Positions 50,102 to 59,349 of a stretch of DNA of 62,378 bases are shown here, piece by piece. Within the stretch, counting starts at the first letter, position 1; each line of letters begins with the position of its first letter. The notes under the pieces are model-generated. The model had not been told where the DNA came from. It did not search any database and saw only the letters and a list, made by a program, of their open reading frames with translations. This DNA is from Thermoplasmatota archaeon. Its GTDB lineage: Archaea > Thermoplasmatota > E2 > DHVEG-1. Where the stretch lies: the NCBI GenBank assembly GCA_030601705.1, contig JAUWBM010000004.1, positions 1 to 62,378 of the forward strand, given 5' to 3'. The position numbers and the translations under genes are program-made.

Positions 50102-51610
50102 TTATACGTCATAAAGAGGATAATATTTATCCTTTAGATAGCCAACGAATACTTTAGAATTTAACCCTTCATCACATGTATTTTTGATTAACTCCTCAGC
50201 ATTCATCAGACGGCCATGTTTGTGGACATGTTCTCTAAGCCAAGCAAGAATGTTCACAAAGTTCCCCTGTTCAATTTCATTGTATATATTTGGATTTTCT
50301 TCTGAAAGTTTTTTGAAAAGTTGAGATGCATAGATTGTTCCTATTGCATACGTTGGAAAGTATCCAAAACTCCCACCACTCCAATGCATGTCTTGTAAAA
50401 CACCTTCTCTATCATTTTTTGGAGTTATTCCAAGCATTTCAGTCATTTTTTCATTCCAAACATTTGGCAAATCAGAGATGTTTATTTTCCCATCAATAAG
50501 AGCCAATTCAAGTTCAAATCTCAGGATAACGTGCAGACAATATGTAAGTTCATCGGCTTCTATCCTAATACATGATGGTGCCACTTGATTTACATATCTG
50601 TACCAACTATCAACGTTTACGTCTTTCAACTGTTCAGGAGATATCTTTTCAAAAATTGGATAGAAATATCTCCAGAAATGTTTGTTACGAGCAATCATGT
50701 TTTCCCAGAAACGGGATTGAGATTCATGTAAACCTAACGATGGAGCATCAGAAATTACAGTATCTTTAAATTCACTCCTCGGGAGCCCCAATTCATATAA
50801 TGCATGACCTCCCTCATGAACGGTAGAAAAAAACGAAAAAAGAGGGCTTTTACGATCAAAGTTTGTTGTGATTCTCACGTCATCATTTCCCATGGAAGTG
50901 GTAAATGGGTGAGTGGAAACGTCAAGACGGGATCTTTCTTTAGGAAGATTCATTTGCTTTATGATTAAATGGCATATTTCTTTTTGTTTTCCAACTTCAA
51001 ATTTCCTGTTAATCTCCTTCTGTTTTTTATAGATATCACTCGAAGTAATTCTCTCCAATAGATGAATGAGTTGCGGCTTGAGATAATCGAATTCTCTCCT
51101 TAATTTTTCAACAGTTATACCCTCTTCGTAATCATCAAGAAGACTATTATAGGAAGGTCCCGGTAAGTCAATAAATTCACAATATTCTTTTTCAAGTTCC
51201 ACAATTTTTTCTAGATGAGGCGCAAACAAAGAGAACTGACTTTTCTCTCTTGCTTCCTCCCAAGCAGGGTAGGCAAGCGTTGTTGTTTTGGACATTTTTT
51301 CTACAAACTCGGACGGTACTTTTCGTGCTTTTTCAATATCTTTCTCCAGCCTTACGACAACGGCTGTGTCCTTTTCGTTTAGTTTTTCTAGATTGCTTTT
51401 CTCAGTGAGTTTTTTTACATGGGTGTATAGTTTTTCTGATGTAAATTTTTCATGTGCAAGACGTGAGATCAGCGATATTTGATCTGATCTTTCTGCCACT
51501 CCCTTAGTAGGCATATATGTCATCTGATCCCATCCAAGTAACGCACCTATGCCACTAAAAGTAGAGAGTTCCTTTTGTTCTTTATATATAAAATCAAGCG
51601 ATTCTTTCAT
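50102..51610 (-). CDS. M32 family metallocarboxypeptidase (Taq type)
   Basis: A 502-residue cytoplasmic carboxypeptidase. TVHEGGHALYELGL (about residues 264-277) is the HExxH zinc site, and later HESQSRFWEN (about 295-304) provides the third ligand Glu. The IRIEADELTYCLHVILRFELE and WNEKMTEMLGITPKNDREGVLQDMHWSGGSFGYFPTYAIGTIYASQLF blocks are M32 signatures. It trims amino acids from peptide C-termini. It fits a protein-degrading lifestyle together with the secreted C25 protease. It ends next to apgM (10 bp, convergent). Confidence 0.93.
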   Translation of the reverse strand: MKESLDFIYKEQKELSTFSGIGALLGWDQMTYMPTKGVAERSDQISLISRLAHEKFTSEKLYTHVKKLTEKSNLEKLNEKDTAVVVRLEKDIEKARKVPSEFVEKMSKTTTLAYPAWEEAREKSQFSLFAPHLEKIVELEKEYCEFIDLPGPSYNSLLDDYEEGITVEKLRREFDYLKPQLIHLLERITSSDIYKKQKEINRKFEVGKQKEICHLIIKQMNLPKERSRLDVSTHPFTTSMGNDDVRITTNFDRKSPLFSFFSTVHEGGHALYELGLPRSEFKDTVISDAPSLGLHESQSRFWENMIARNKHFWRYFYPIFEKISPEQLKDVNVDSWYRYVNQVAPSCIRIEADELTYCLHVILRFELELALIDGKINISDLPNVWNEKMTEMLGITPKNDREGVLQDMHWSGGSFGYFPTYAIGTIYASQLFKKLSEENPNIYNEIEQGNFVNILAWLREHVHKHGRLMNAEELIKNTCDEGLNSKVFVGYLKDKYYPLYDV

Positions 51611-51619
51611 TTTTACACC

Positions 51620-52381
51620 TTACTGTATTTCTATTCCTACGGGACAATGATCTGAGCCCATAACATCCTGCATGATAAATGCTTTTTTGACGTGTGGCAA
51701 AAATTCCTTATTGACAAAAAAGTAGTCGATTCTCCATCCGACATTTCTTTCCCGAGCCCGAGATTTTAAATCCCACCAGGTATATTGATTCGGCTCTTTG
51801 TTGAAATGTCTAAAAGCATCAACGTAGCCATGATCGATAAAGGTGTCTATCCATGCACGTTCGATTGGTAAAAATCCAGAAACGTGCTCGTTTGCTTTCG
51901 GTCTTGCCAAATCAGTTTCCTTATGAGCTGTGTTAAAATCACCGCACACAACAATATTTTTTCCCTTTGCTTTCAAGTTGTCAGTATAGGCAAGAAAGGT
52001 GTCATAAAAGTCAAGTTTGTAGTCGAGTCTCTCTTGGTCTTTTTTGCCGTTAGGATAGTAAATGTTAAACAAGGTAAATAATGAGAAATCGGTAATGAGA
52101 ATTCTTCCCTCTCTGTCAAATTTTTCTATGCCAAAACCTTTTTCGACGTTTATTGGTTTTTCTTTCGCAAATGTTGCAACGCCGCTGTAACCCTTTCTTT
52201 CTGCGGGATTCCAGAAAATATGATAACCTGGTGTATTCCTGAGGTGTGGTGGTACTTGTTCCGGCAGGGCTTTTATCTCTTGTAGGCAAAGAATATCTGG
52301 CGATTCTTTTTTGAACCAGCCGAACAGTCCTTTTCTTTCAGATGCTCGTATACCGTTTACATTCCACGACAGAATTTTCAT
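51620..52381 (-). CDS. xthA: Exodeoxyribonuclease III (Xth/APE1-like)
   Basis: A 253-residue AP endonuclease. [11 protein letters not shown] at the N-terminus, LCLQEIKA (metal Glu), [32 protein letters not shown] and a final [11 protein letters not shown] (catalytic Asp-His) are hallmark blocks. It nicks DNA at abasic sites produced, for example, by the Ogg-type glycosylase at 41 kb. In-frame codons upstream to 52420 are not conserved, so ATG 52381 is used. It is adjacent to the M32 peptidase gene on the same strand (9 bp). Confidence 0.92.
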   Translation of the reverse strand: MKILSWNVNGIRASERKGLFGWFKKESPDILCLQEIKALPEQVPPHLRNTPGYHIFWNPAERKGYSGVATFAKEKPINVEKGFGIEKFDREGRILITDFSLFTLFNIYYPNGKKDQERLDYKLDFYDTFLAYTDNLKAKGKNIVVCGDFNTAHKETDLARPKANEHVSGFLPIERAWIDTFIDHGYVDAFRHFNKEPNQYTWWDLKSRARERNVGWRIDYFFVNKEFLPHVKKAFIMQDVMGSDHCPVGIEIQ

Positions 52382-52530
52382 ATATTTCACTGTAATGTAC
52401 AGATTAAAGTGATAAAGCAATCTTGTTATTTGTTATAAATATTTATTTTTCTTGTCTTTTCAAAAGATGTTAGAAGCCGTGGGTAAAAGATTTATTGGGG
52501 TTGACGATTAAAAACAGTAATGATGAAAGA

Positions 52531-53469
52531 ATGAAAAATCTAAAATGCCCTGAGTGTAGTAGTAAATATATCATTAAAAAAGGGATGAGAAAGGGAAATT
52601 TTGGAGTTGCTCAATTATATCGATGTAAAGAATGCGGAACAACTTTTGCAGATAAAACCTTTAAGCATAGGACATATCCTGCCAGGGTTGTTTATAGTGC
52701 CATAAATTACTATAATCTTGGGCATACTTTAGATGAAACGAGCAAACTGTTAAATCAAAAATTCAAGGTAAAAACAAGTAAAACCACGGTTCACTCCTGG
52801 TTAAAAACGTTTCAGGATATCTGTCCGATTTCGTCTATCAGAACTAATTTTTCTTTTTATGATGAGGTTTTGTTTACCAAAAAATTTGAACATGAGAATC
52901 TTGACTATGAGTTCATGTATCATAAATACAAACTTGATGTTCTTGTGAGAAAGAGATTTCCAGGTCTGGCAACATATATAACTCGTTTTGAGAACGGGTG
53001 TCCTGATGAATTCTTTGAGATTGGGGAACGTTGCTCTCAGCCCAAGTTTACTACGAAGATAAAATCTAAAAGGAGAGTGAACTTGGCTTGCAAGATGGCA
53101 GGTTTTGCTGTCCAGTCTAAAAGGAATAACCGTGAACGGCACGATCTGGTTGAAAAGTTTATGATTATAAATGACAGGGCGACTATTGCATGTGAGGTGC
53201 CGGTATGGTATTGGGAAAAGAGCATAGACAGTGGAATTACAGGGCATATTGATATTTTACAGGAAAGAAATGATCATGTGTATATCCTTGACTATAAACC
53301 AGGTGCTATAAAGGATAAGAAGGCGCCCAAGCAGTTGTATCATTATGCAGTTGCTCTCTCTTTCAGGGCAAAGATACCATTTGAACATATTAGATGCGCA
53401 TGGTTTGATGACAAGGCATATTATGAATATAGCCCTAGTGAAGCGGATGTGAGATTGATAAAAAAATAA
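52531..53469 (+). CDS. Transposase-like zinc ribbon/HTH fused to PD-(D/E)XK nuclease-like domain
   Basis: A 312-residue protein. Residues 1-40 are an IS1/InsA-like zinc ribbon (CPECSSKYIIKKG … LYRCKECGTTF), residues about 45-105 a resolvase-like helix-turn-helix (YSAINYYNLGHTLDETSKLL … SKTTVHSWLK), common in transposases. The C-terminal half has none of the DDE triad but shows GITGHIDILQERNDHVYILDYKPGAIKDKKAPKQLYHYAVAL: a D…DxK…QLYHYA arrangement of RecB/Cas4-type PD-(D/E)XK nucleases, with CEVPVWYW as the preceding Glu-bearing strand. It precedes an array of short repeats. An in-frame TTG at 52495 is an alternative start. Confidence 0.65.
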   Translation: MKNLKCPECSSKYIIKKGMRKGNFGVAQLYRCKECGTTFADKTFKHRTYPARVVYSAINYYNLGHTLDETSKLLNQKFKVKTSKTTVHSWLKTFQDICPISSIRTNFSFYDEVLFTKKFEHENLDYEFMYHKYKLDVLVRKRFPGLATYITRFENGCPDEFFEIGERCSQPKFTTKIKSKRRVNLACKMAGFAVQSKRNNRERHDLVEKFMIINDRATIACEVPVWYWEKSIDSGITGHIDILQERNDHVYILDYKPGAIKDKKAPKQLYHYAVALSFRAKIPFEHIRCAWFDDKAYYEYSPSEADVRLIKK

Positions 53470-54020
53470 ATTGAGCGGGGTTTTGGTTTGGCGTTTTGAA
53501 AAATTAAGATTTGGATGATTTGATTTTAGGAAAGTTTTGATTTTTGGAAATAGAAAAGCAACATATTTTGAACAAGTTAGGCGACACATTTTGGACGAAA
53601 AAGCGACGGATTTTGAACGCAAAGTAGGCGACACATTTTGGACGAGATTATATTAATGAGAAGATTTCAGGCGACAGATTTTGTACGAGGCTGAATGAGC
53701 TAATAGGCAACAAATTTTGTACGAGATTTTTTGTGTGGAAATTACATAATTTTCTACTGTTAAGCGCCTGTAAAATCTGGTTTGAATTCAGAATCGTTTG
53801 GGAGCTGCAAAAGCAACAGATTTTGGACGGAGCTGAGCAGGCTCCAAGTTCTGATGTTTTAATTGGCCCGTTGAAGGCTGTGATTAAAACAAAGATGGAG
53901 ATGAATAATGTAATAAATAAGTGACAAAGATGGACAGAGGCAGATACAGGTAGGCAAATAGGTGGCAAAAGATGGGATTAAGGATAGGATTTATATAACA
54001 CATCGTTGATAGATATTAGT
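53470..54020. other. Noncoding region with iteron array
   Basis: This 551-bp stretch carries seven degenerate repeats (53558-53832) and otherwise low-complexity AT-rich sequence. Short frames on both strands here overlap the repeats and show no codon or motif signal, so none is called. The final 30 bases hold the promoter of the following surface-protein gene. Confidence 0.55.
53558..53832. repeat. Seven degenerate 17-20-bp iterons
   Basis: Direct repeats of the type GCRACANATTTTGNACG start at 53558, 53581, 53603, 53628, 53671, 53707 and 53813. The first four are spaced 22-25 bp apart and the rest more widely (43, 36, 106 bp). All are in the same orientation. Copies 2 and 4 are nearly identical (GCGACACATTTTGGACGA). 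They could be transposase or nuclease binding sites, as at ends of IS21-like elements, or iterons of an origin. They follow the nuclease-fusion gene by 89 bp. Confidence 0.75.
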
Positions 54021-54026
54021 ATGGGA
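53989..54026 (+). promoter_or_regulatory. Duplicated leaderless promoter, copy 1
   Basis: The stretch atttatataacacatcg, then TGATAGATATTA and the ATGGGAGG start, is repeated almost exactly at 60621-60658. The TATA element centre is about 26 nt before the ATG, as for leaderless archaeal messages. Confidence 0.55.
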
Positions 54027-55553
54027 GGCAAAACATTGGTTAAGAACACTCTTGTTTTTGGTATCATACTGTTGTTTATCATATCGGCTGTTACCCCATT
54101 GGTGATTGGGGACCGTGTCGGAATCAATAGTGAGACACAAGTAACTGTTTTAGAGGGACCCCCAAATGTTGAATGGATAAGAATATTTGACAGCATAAGT
54201 GGTTCAGAAGATGGAGATGCTGTAGCTGAGTCAGTGAAACAAGCCAATGATGGAGGATATATCATTGCTGGTCAAACTGGTTACCTAACTAGAGTAGATG
54301 CGTTTTTAATAAAAACAGATGCAAAAGGTCGAAAAGAATGGGATAAAATATATGGAAAACCAGGTGTTGGCATAACTGATTTTGCTCGTGACATTACCCT
54401 AACATCTGATGGAGGATATGCGTTTACTGGGCATTCGAATTCATATAATATTGATGAAGAAATGGAAGTCTGGCTCGTAAAAACAGATGCTGAAGGTGAC
54501 ATGCAATGGTATAATACATTTGGTTATGGTCGTGGTTTTTCCATAAAACAAGCAACGGATGGGGGATATATCATAGCTGGGGATAGTTGGCCAAAGGGTT
54601 TGTTGATTAAAACAGATGAAAATGGAAACGAACAATGGAGAAAGATACTATGGGGGTCTATTGACAGAGGATCGGTAAGTTCAGTTGATGTGACAAGTGA
54701 TGGCGGATTTGTTCTTACAGGTACTTTATATTATGCAGAACCTTATGTCGAGAATGACGTTTTTTTGATTAAAACTGATATAAACGGTACTGAACAAATC
54801 AATACGACATTTGGCGGTCCAAAAAATTCTGCACGGGGCGAGTCAGTTCAGCGGACAACAGATGGAGGATACATAATGACGGGGTTCATACATTATAACA
54901 ATACAAGTGGTACAAAAATGTGGTTGATTAAAACAGATGCCAATGGAACTGTTGAGTGGGATACCAGTTTTGGTGAAGATTCTGTCACATATTGCGGACA
55001 TGATTGTAGGCAAACGATTGATGGCGGGTACATTATTGCATGTGAGAGATTTGTTGATCTTGAAGAACCTTGGCTCATAAAAACAGATAGCAATGGAAAT
55101 GAGCGATGGCGTATCAAACTTGTGGATTTACCTTTTTATGATGAGACAATTAACTCCGTTGATGTAACTGATGACGGAGGATTTATCGTAGCAGGTGAAA
55201 GGTACTTGATGAATTGTGATGCATTATTGATAAAAGTTGAGGCTGTTAAAAGAGTAAGTATTACAAAACCAGAGAATGCATTATATCTATTCAACAATAA
55301 AATATTACCATTATTTTTCAGACCTCTGATAATAGGACCTATTGATATTGAAGTTGTTGACTTGGATGATGAATTCTATATAGACAGGGTAGAGTTCTAC
55401 ATAGATGACGAATTTCAGGCAAATGATACCACAGAACCCTATGGCTGGACATGGGATAAGATGTCGTTTTTCAGGCATACATTGAAAGTCACTGCGATAA
55501 ATACAAATAAAACCAGTGTCAGTGAAGAATTAATTGTGTGGAAGTTCTTATGA
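54021..55553 (+). CDS. Secreted seven-repeat beta-propeller protein
   Basis: A 510-residue exported protein with signal peptide (residues 1-30, …FIISAVTPLVIG). Seven repeats of the form [TS]xDGGYIIAG … LIKTDxxGNExW span residues about 50-405, a probable seven-bladed propeller. Residues about 430-510 are an Ig-like module (DIEVVDLDDEFYIDRVEFYIDDEFQANDTT…) of the Big_9 kind. Unlike the next three proteins it lacks the MPKN/NMWFLR C-terminal tail. It is first of a coupled operon; its stop overlaps the next ATG. Confidence 0.7.
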   Translation: MGGKTLVKNTLVFGIILLFIISAVTPLVIGDRVGINSETQVTVLEGPPNVEWIRIFDSISGSEDGDAVAESVKQANDGGYIIAGQTGYLTRVDAFLIKTDAKGRKEWDKIYGKPGVGITDFARDITLTSDGGYAFTGHSNSYNIDEEMEVWLVKTDAEGDMQWYNTFGYGRGFSIKQATDGGYIIAGDSWPKGLLIKTDENGNEQWRKILWGSIDRGSVSSVDVTSDGGFVLTGTLYYAEPYVENDVFLIKTDINGTEQINTTFGGPKNSARGESVQRTTDGGYIMTGFIHYNNTSGTKMWLIKTDANGTVEWDTSFGEDSVTYCGHDCRQTIDGGYIIACERFVDLEEPWLIKTDSNGNERWRIKLVDLPFYDETINSVDVTDDGGFIVAGERYLMNCDALLIKVEAVKRVSITKPENALYLFNNKILPLFFRPLIIGPIDIEVVDLDDEFYIDRVEFYIDDEFQANDTTEPYGWTWDKMSFFRHTLKVTAINTNKTSVSEELIVWKFL

Positions 55554-57601
55554 GAAAAGATAAAGGATATGTGAAGAAGGGTGTTGCTTTTGCTGTGATA
55601 CTGTTGTTTATCATAACAGCAGTCAGTCCTATGGTTATAGGATTCAAATTTGATGCTATAACAGATGTTGATAGTGAGATGGAGACTCTGTTAGATAATC
55701 TGGCATTCTATTGTTATGGTGTGAATGGTTTTGACTCTGCAAAGTATGAGTATATGAAGGAGCAACTATTGGAAGATAATTCTAATGATGATATAGAGAT
55801 TGTAGAGAATGTAGTACAACCTGTTCTACCAATACTAACAGCATCATCTGGTGGTCCGATGAATTCACCTTGGCCTATGCAATGCTATGATTTGCATCAT
55901 ACGAGTAGAAGTTCGTATAGTACTGCTGATAATCCTGGCGATGAGATATGGAGATTTGAAACAGACGGATGGATAGATGGCGGGCCTGTCATCGATGGGG
56001 ATGGAACTATCTATTTTGGAGGAAACCATGGTGGTCTTCCATGGTATCTCTTTGCAGTCTATCCAAATGGAACGGTGAAATGGAGATATAAAACGGGTGG
56101 TTTGATTTGGGCAACTCCTGCAATTAGTGAAGATGGTACAATTTACATAGGAACATATGGTGATTATTTGCATGCGATTAATCCTGATGGTACTAGAAAG
56201 TGGCGATTTCTTGCACATGCATCAATAACATCTTCTCCTGTAATTGCGGAGGATGGCACAGTCTACTTTGGAGTAATGGGTCCAAGTTACGACAAGGGTA
56301 GAATATATGCGGTTAACCCTAATGGTACTGAGAAATGGCATTACGATACTGGTTATTGGATTACTTCTGACCCAGCAATTGGTGATGATGGCACCATCTA
56401 CATTGGCTCAGAAGACACATATTTATATGCAATGAATCCTAATGGGACACTCAAATGGCGATTTAAAACAGGTGACTGGATAAAAGGACCACCTTCTATT
56501 GCAGATGATGGAACCGTGTATATTGGCTCATATGATAATTATCTCTACGCTATTTACCCTAATAATGGAACAATGAAATGGAAGTTGGGAGGAATGGGGA
56601 CCGAAACCAATCCGTCTATTGCAAGTGACGGTACTATCTATATCGGTAACGAAGACCTTTTTGCTATTTACCCCAATGGTACATTAAAGTGGAGTAACAA
56701 CTTGGGACCTGGAAGACATATCCATAAATCGTCTCCTGCAATTTCTGCTGATGGTACCATTTATGTTGGTACAAACATTGGTGAAGTTTCTGGGGGCGAT
56801 ATTATTGCATTTAATCCAGATGGTACTGAGAAATGGAGAAAGAAGATAGCCAACTTGTGGGTTGATTCATCACCCTGCATTGGGGAAGATGGAACTGTGT
56901 ATATCGGTTCAGCTTCTGAGGATGCTGGTGGTGAAACCTATGGTTATCTCTATGCTTTTAACAGAGGAGAATTAGAAGCGGATGCAAACGGTCCATACTA
57001 CGGACTAATTGATGAGCCTGTGCAGTTTAATGGTTCTGCAAGTAAAGGTTATCCACCTTATTCTTATGAATGGGATTTTGGAGATGGCAATACATCTGAT
57101 GAGCAAAACCCCACCTACACCTATACAGATGCTGGAAATTATACCGTCACTTTAACAGTTATAGATGATAGTGGTAACACTTCAGATGATACTACTTGGG
57201 CTTGGATACAGGAAACAAATGACCCACCAAATAAACCAAGTGTAGATGGTGAAACAAATGGTAATATAGAAACCAAATATGACTATAACTTCCTCACTTC
57301 AGACCCAGAAGGACTACAAGTTTGGTACTACATCGAATGGGGTGATGATACCAATACTGGATGGATTGGTCCATACCCTTCTGGCGAAGAAATTACTAAA
57401 TCACATTCATGGTCCAAAAAAGATACCTATATCATCAGATGTAAGGCTAAAGACCCCTATGGTGCTGAGAGCGAATGGGGAATACTGGAAGTAACTATGC
57501 CAAAGAACCAGCAAGCGAGTAATATGTGGTTCCTGCGGTGGTTGGAGCGGTTTCCATTGCTAAACCAGATGATAAATCTACTTCTGGAGAATGAGATATG
57601 A
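55550..57601 (+). CDS. Secreted PQQ-like propeller with PKD domain and tail motif
   Basis: A 683-residue exported protein. Signal peptide (1-30), then a conserved acidic pro-region (DVDSEMETLLDNLA … KYEYMKEQ) and the SSGGPMNSPWPMQCYDLHHTS block. PQQ-like repeats (DGTIYIG … YAINPDGTEKWxF) cover about 130-470. A PKD domain (about 480-560, YEWDFGDGNTSDEQNPTYTY) and a second Ig-like module follow. The end is VTMPKN … SNMWFLRWLERFP plus a short hydrophobic stretch. It shares all this with the following gene, indicating tandem duplication. ATGA overlap to both neighbours. Confidence 0.75.
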   Translation: MRKDKGYVKKGVAFAVILLFIITAVSPMVIGFKFDAITDVDSEMETLLDNLAFYCYGVNGFDSAKYEYMKEQLLEDNSNDDIEIVENVVQPVLPILTASSGGPMNSPWPMQCYDLHHTSRSSYSTADNPGDEIWRFETDGWIDGGPVIDGDGTIYFGGNHGGLPWYLFAVYPNGTVKWRYKTGGLIWATPAISEDGTIYIGTYGDYLHAINPDGTRKWRFLAHASITSSPVIAEDGTVYFGVMGPSYDKGRIYAVNPNGTEKWHYDTGYWITSDPAIGDDGTIYIGSEDTYLYAMNPNGTLKWRFKTGDWIKGPPSIADDGTVYIGSYDNYLYAIYPNNGTMKWKLGGMGTETNPSIASDGTIYIGNEDLFAIYPNGTLKWSNNLGPGRHIHKSSPAISADGTIYVGTNIGEVSGGDIIAFNPDGTEKWRKKIANLWVDSSPCIGEDGTVYIGSASEDAGGETYGYLYAFNRGELEADANGPYYGLIDEPVQFNGSASKGYPPYSYEWDFGDGNTSDEQNPTYTYTDAGNYTVTLTVIDDSGNTSDDTTWAWIQETNDPPNKPSVDGETNGNIETKYDYNFLTSDPEGLQVWYYIEWGDDTNTGWIGPYPSGEEITKSHSWSKKDTYIIRCKAKDPYGAESEWGILEVTMPKNQQASNMWFLRWLERFPLLNQMINLLLENEI

Positions 57602-59349
57602 AGAAGGGCATAAGCATTGGAATCATAGCGTTGTTCATCATAACGGCAGTCAGCCCTATGGTAATAGGATTCGAATCTGATACTAAACCAGATGTTGATA
57701 GTGAGATGGAGACTCTTTTAGATAATCTGGCTTACTACTGTTATGATGCAAGTGGCAACAATGCGAAGTATGAGTATATGAAGGAACAGATGCTAAATGA
57801 TTATCCTAATAATGACATAGATGTTATAGAGGATGTTGTACAACCAGTTGAACCAATATCAACTGTATCATCTGGTGGTCCGATGGATTCTCCGTGGCCG
57901 ATGATGTGTTATGATACCCATCATACAAGCGGGAGTCCGTATAGCACTACTCATATAGATGGTCTGGAGAAATGGCGATTTAGATGTGACGGTGTGGATA
58001 GCAGTCCTGTTATAGATGAGGGGGGGACAATATATTTCGGAGATAAGGATAGGGATATTTATGCTATATATCCTAATGGTACATTAAAATGGAAATATCA
58101 AACAGGTGATTGGATTACTTCTGCTCCTGCTCTTGCTGAAGATGGGACTCTATATGTTGGTTCTTGGGGCCATAAATTATATGCATTTAATTCAACTACT
58201 GGAGTTTTGAAATGGAAGTTTAATGCAAAGGGTACAATAGCAACATCTTCTCCTGCTGTTGCTGATGATGGAACTATATATTTTGGTACAATGTGGGAAA
58301 GTGCAACTGGTCATAGAATTTGGGCTGTTAACCCAAATGGCACGGAGAAATGGCAATACAAAACAGGTAATGATATAACCTCTTCTCCTACAATAGCTAA
58401 TGATGGGACCATCTACATAGGTTCTATGGATGATTACTTGTATGCTATGAGTCCTAATGGAACTTTGAAGTGGCGATTTAAGACAGGCGACTATGTAAAA
58501 GGACCACCTTCTATTGCAGATGATGGAACTGTATATATTGGCTCTTTTGATGATTATCTATATGCTCTTTATCCAATCAATGGTACTATGAAATGGAAAT
58601 GTAAAGTAGGTTATGGTACAGAGACAAACCCCTCAATTGCAAGTGATGGCACTATCTATATAGGTGGCGAAAAACTCTATGCGATTTATCCTAATGGAAC
58701 AAAGAAATGGAGTTTCAACCTGGGTGAAGGAAGGCATATTCATAAATCGTGTCCTGCTATCTCTGCTGACGGTACAATCTATGTTGGTACAAATATTTGG
58801 GAAGTTTCAGGAGGTGACATTATTGCAATAAACCCCGACGGAACTGAGAAATGGATGAAGAAGCTTGTTGACGTGGGATGGATTGATTCATCACCTTGTA
58901 TAGCTGAAGATGGAACTGTTTATATTGGCTCAACTTCTGAAGCAGGTGGATACCTCCATGCGTTTGGACCAATAGAGTTAAACAGCCCTCCAGAAACACC
59001 CACGATTTCAGGTGAGACAAATGGAGAAGCAGGTGTGGGGTATTGGTATACTTTTAAAGTTATCGACCCTGAATTAAATCCTATTTCGTTTTACATCGAC
59101 TGGGATGATGGAAACGAGGGATGGAAATTTGAAATGGCATCTGGAGAGAAATGTTATTACTATCATAAATGGACTGAAGAGGGAGATTATACAATAAGAG
59201 CAAAAGCAAAAGATGTGCTGGGTGAAGAAAGCGACTGGGCATATCTTGAGGTCACTATGCCAAAGAACCAGCAGTCAAGCAACATGTGGTTCCTGCGGTG
59301 GTTGGAGAGGTTTCCATTGCTACAGCAGTTGCTGGGGTGGTTTGTATAG
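57598..59349 (+). CDS. Secreted PQQ-like propeller with tail motif
   Basis: A 583-residue paralogue of the preceding protein: same signal peptide, DVDSEMETLLDNLAYYCYD pro-region, SSGGPMDSPWPMMCYDTHHTSG block and PQQ-type repeats (about 115-455), but the PKD domain is absent and a single Ig-like module follows (about 460-550). It ends MPKN … SNMWFLRWLERFP … LLGWFV. Beta-propellers of this kind bind sugars, metals or act as surface enzymes; which is unknown here. It overlaps the next gene's start by 13 bp. Confidence 0.75.
   Translation: MKKGISIGIIALFIITAVSPMVIGFESDTKPDVDSEMETLLDNLAYYCYDASGNNAKYEYMKEQMLNDYPNNDIDVIEDVVQPVEPISTVSSGGPMDSPWPMMCYDTHHTSGSPYSTTHIDGLEKWRFRCDGVDSSPVIDEGGTIYFGDKDRDIYAIYPNGTLKWKYQTGDWITSAPALAEDGTLYVGSWGHKLYAFNSTTGVLKWKFNAKGTIATSSPAVADDGTIYFGTMWESATGHRIWAVNPNGTEKWQYKTGNDITSSPTIANDGTIYIGSMDDYLYAMSPNGTLKWRFKTGDYVKGPPSIADDGTVYIGSFDDYLYALYPINGTMKWKCKVGYGTETNPSIASDGTIYIGGEKLYAIYPNGTKKWSFNLGEGRHIHKSCPAISADGTIYVGTNIWEVSGGDIIAINPDGTEKWMKKLVDVGWIDSSPCIAEDGTVYIGSTSEAGGYLHAFGPIELNSPPETPTISGETNGEAGVGYWYTFKVIDPELNPISFYIDWDDGNEGWKFEMASGEKCYYYHKWTEEGDYTIRAKAKDVLGEESDWAYLEVTMPKNQQSSNMWFLRWLERFPLLQQLLGWFV

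Noticed and set aside
53558-53832. CRISPR array
   Set aside because: Repeats are only 17-20 bp, degenerate and irregularly spaced, with no constant-length spacers and no cas genes nearby.
53733-53924. Small plus-strand ORF of 63 codons in the iteron region
   Set aside because: It runs through an iteron, has no ribosome-binding site and no recognisable motif; minus-strand frames in the same region simply translate the repeats.
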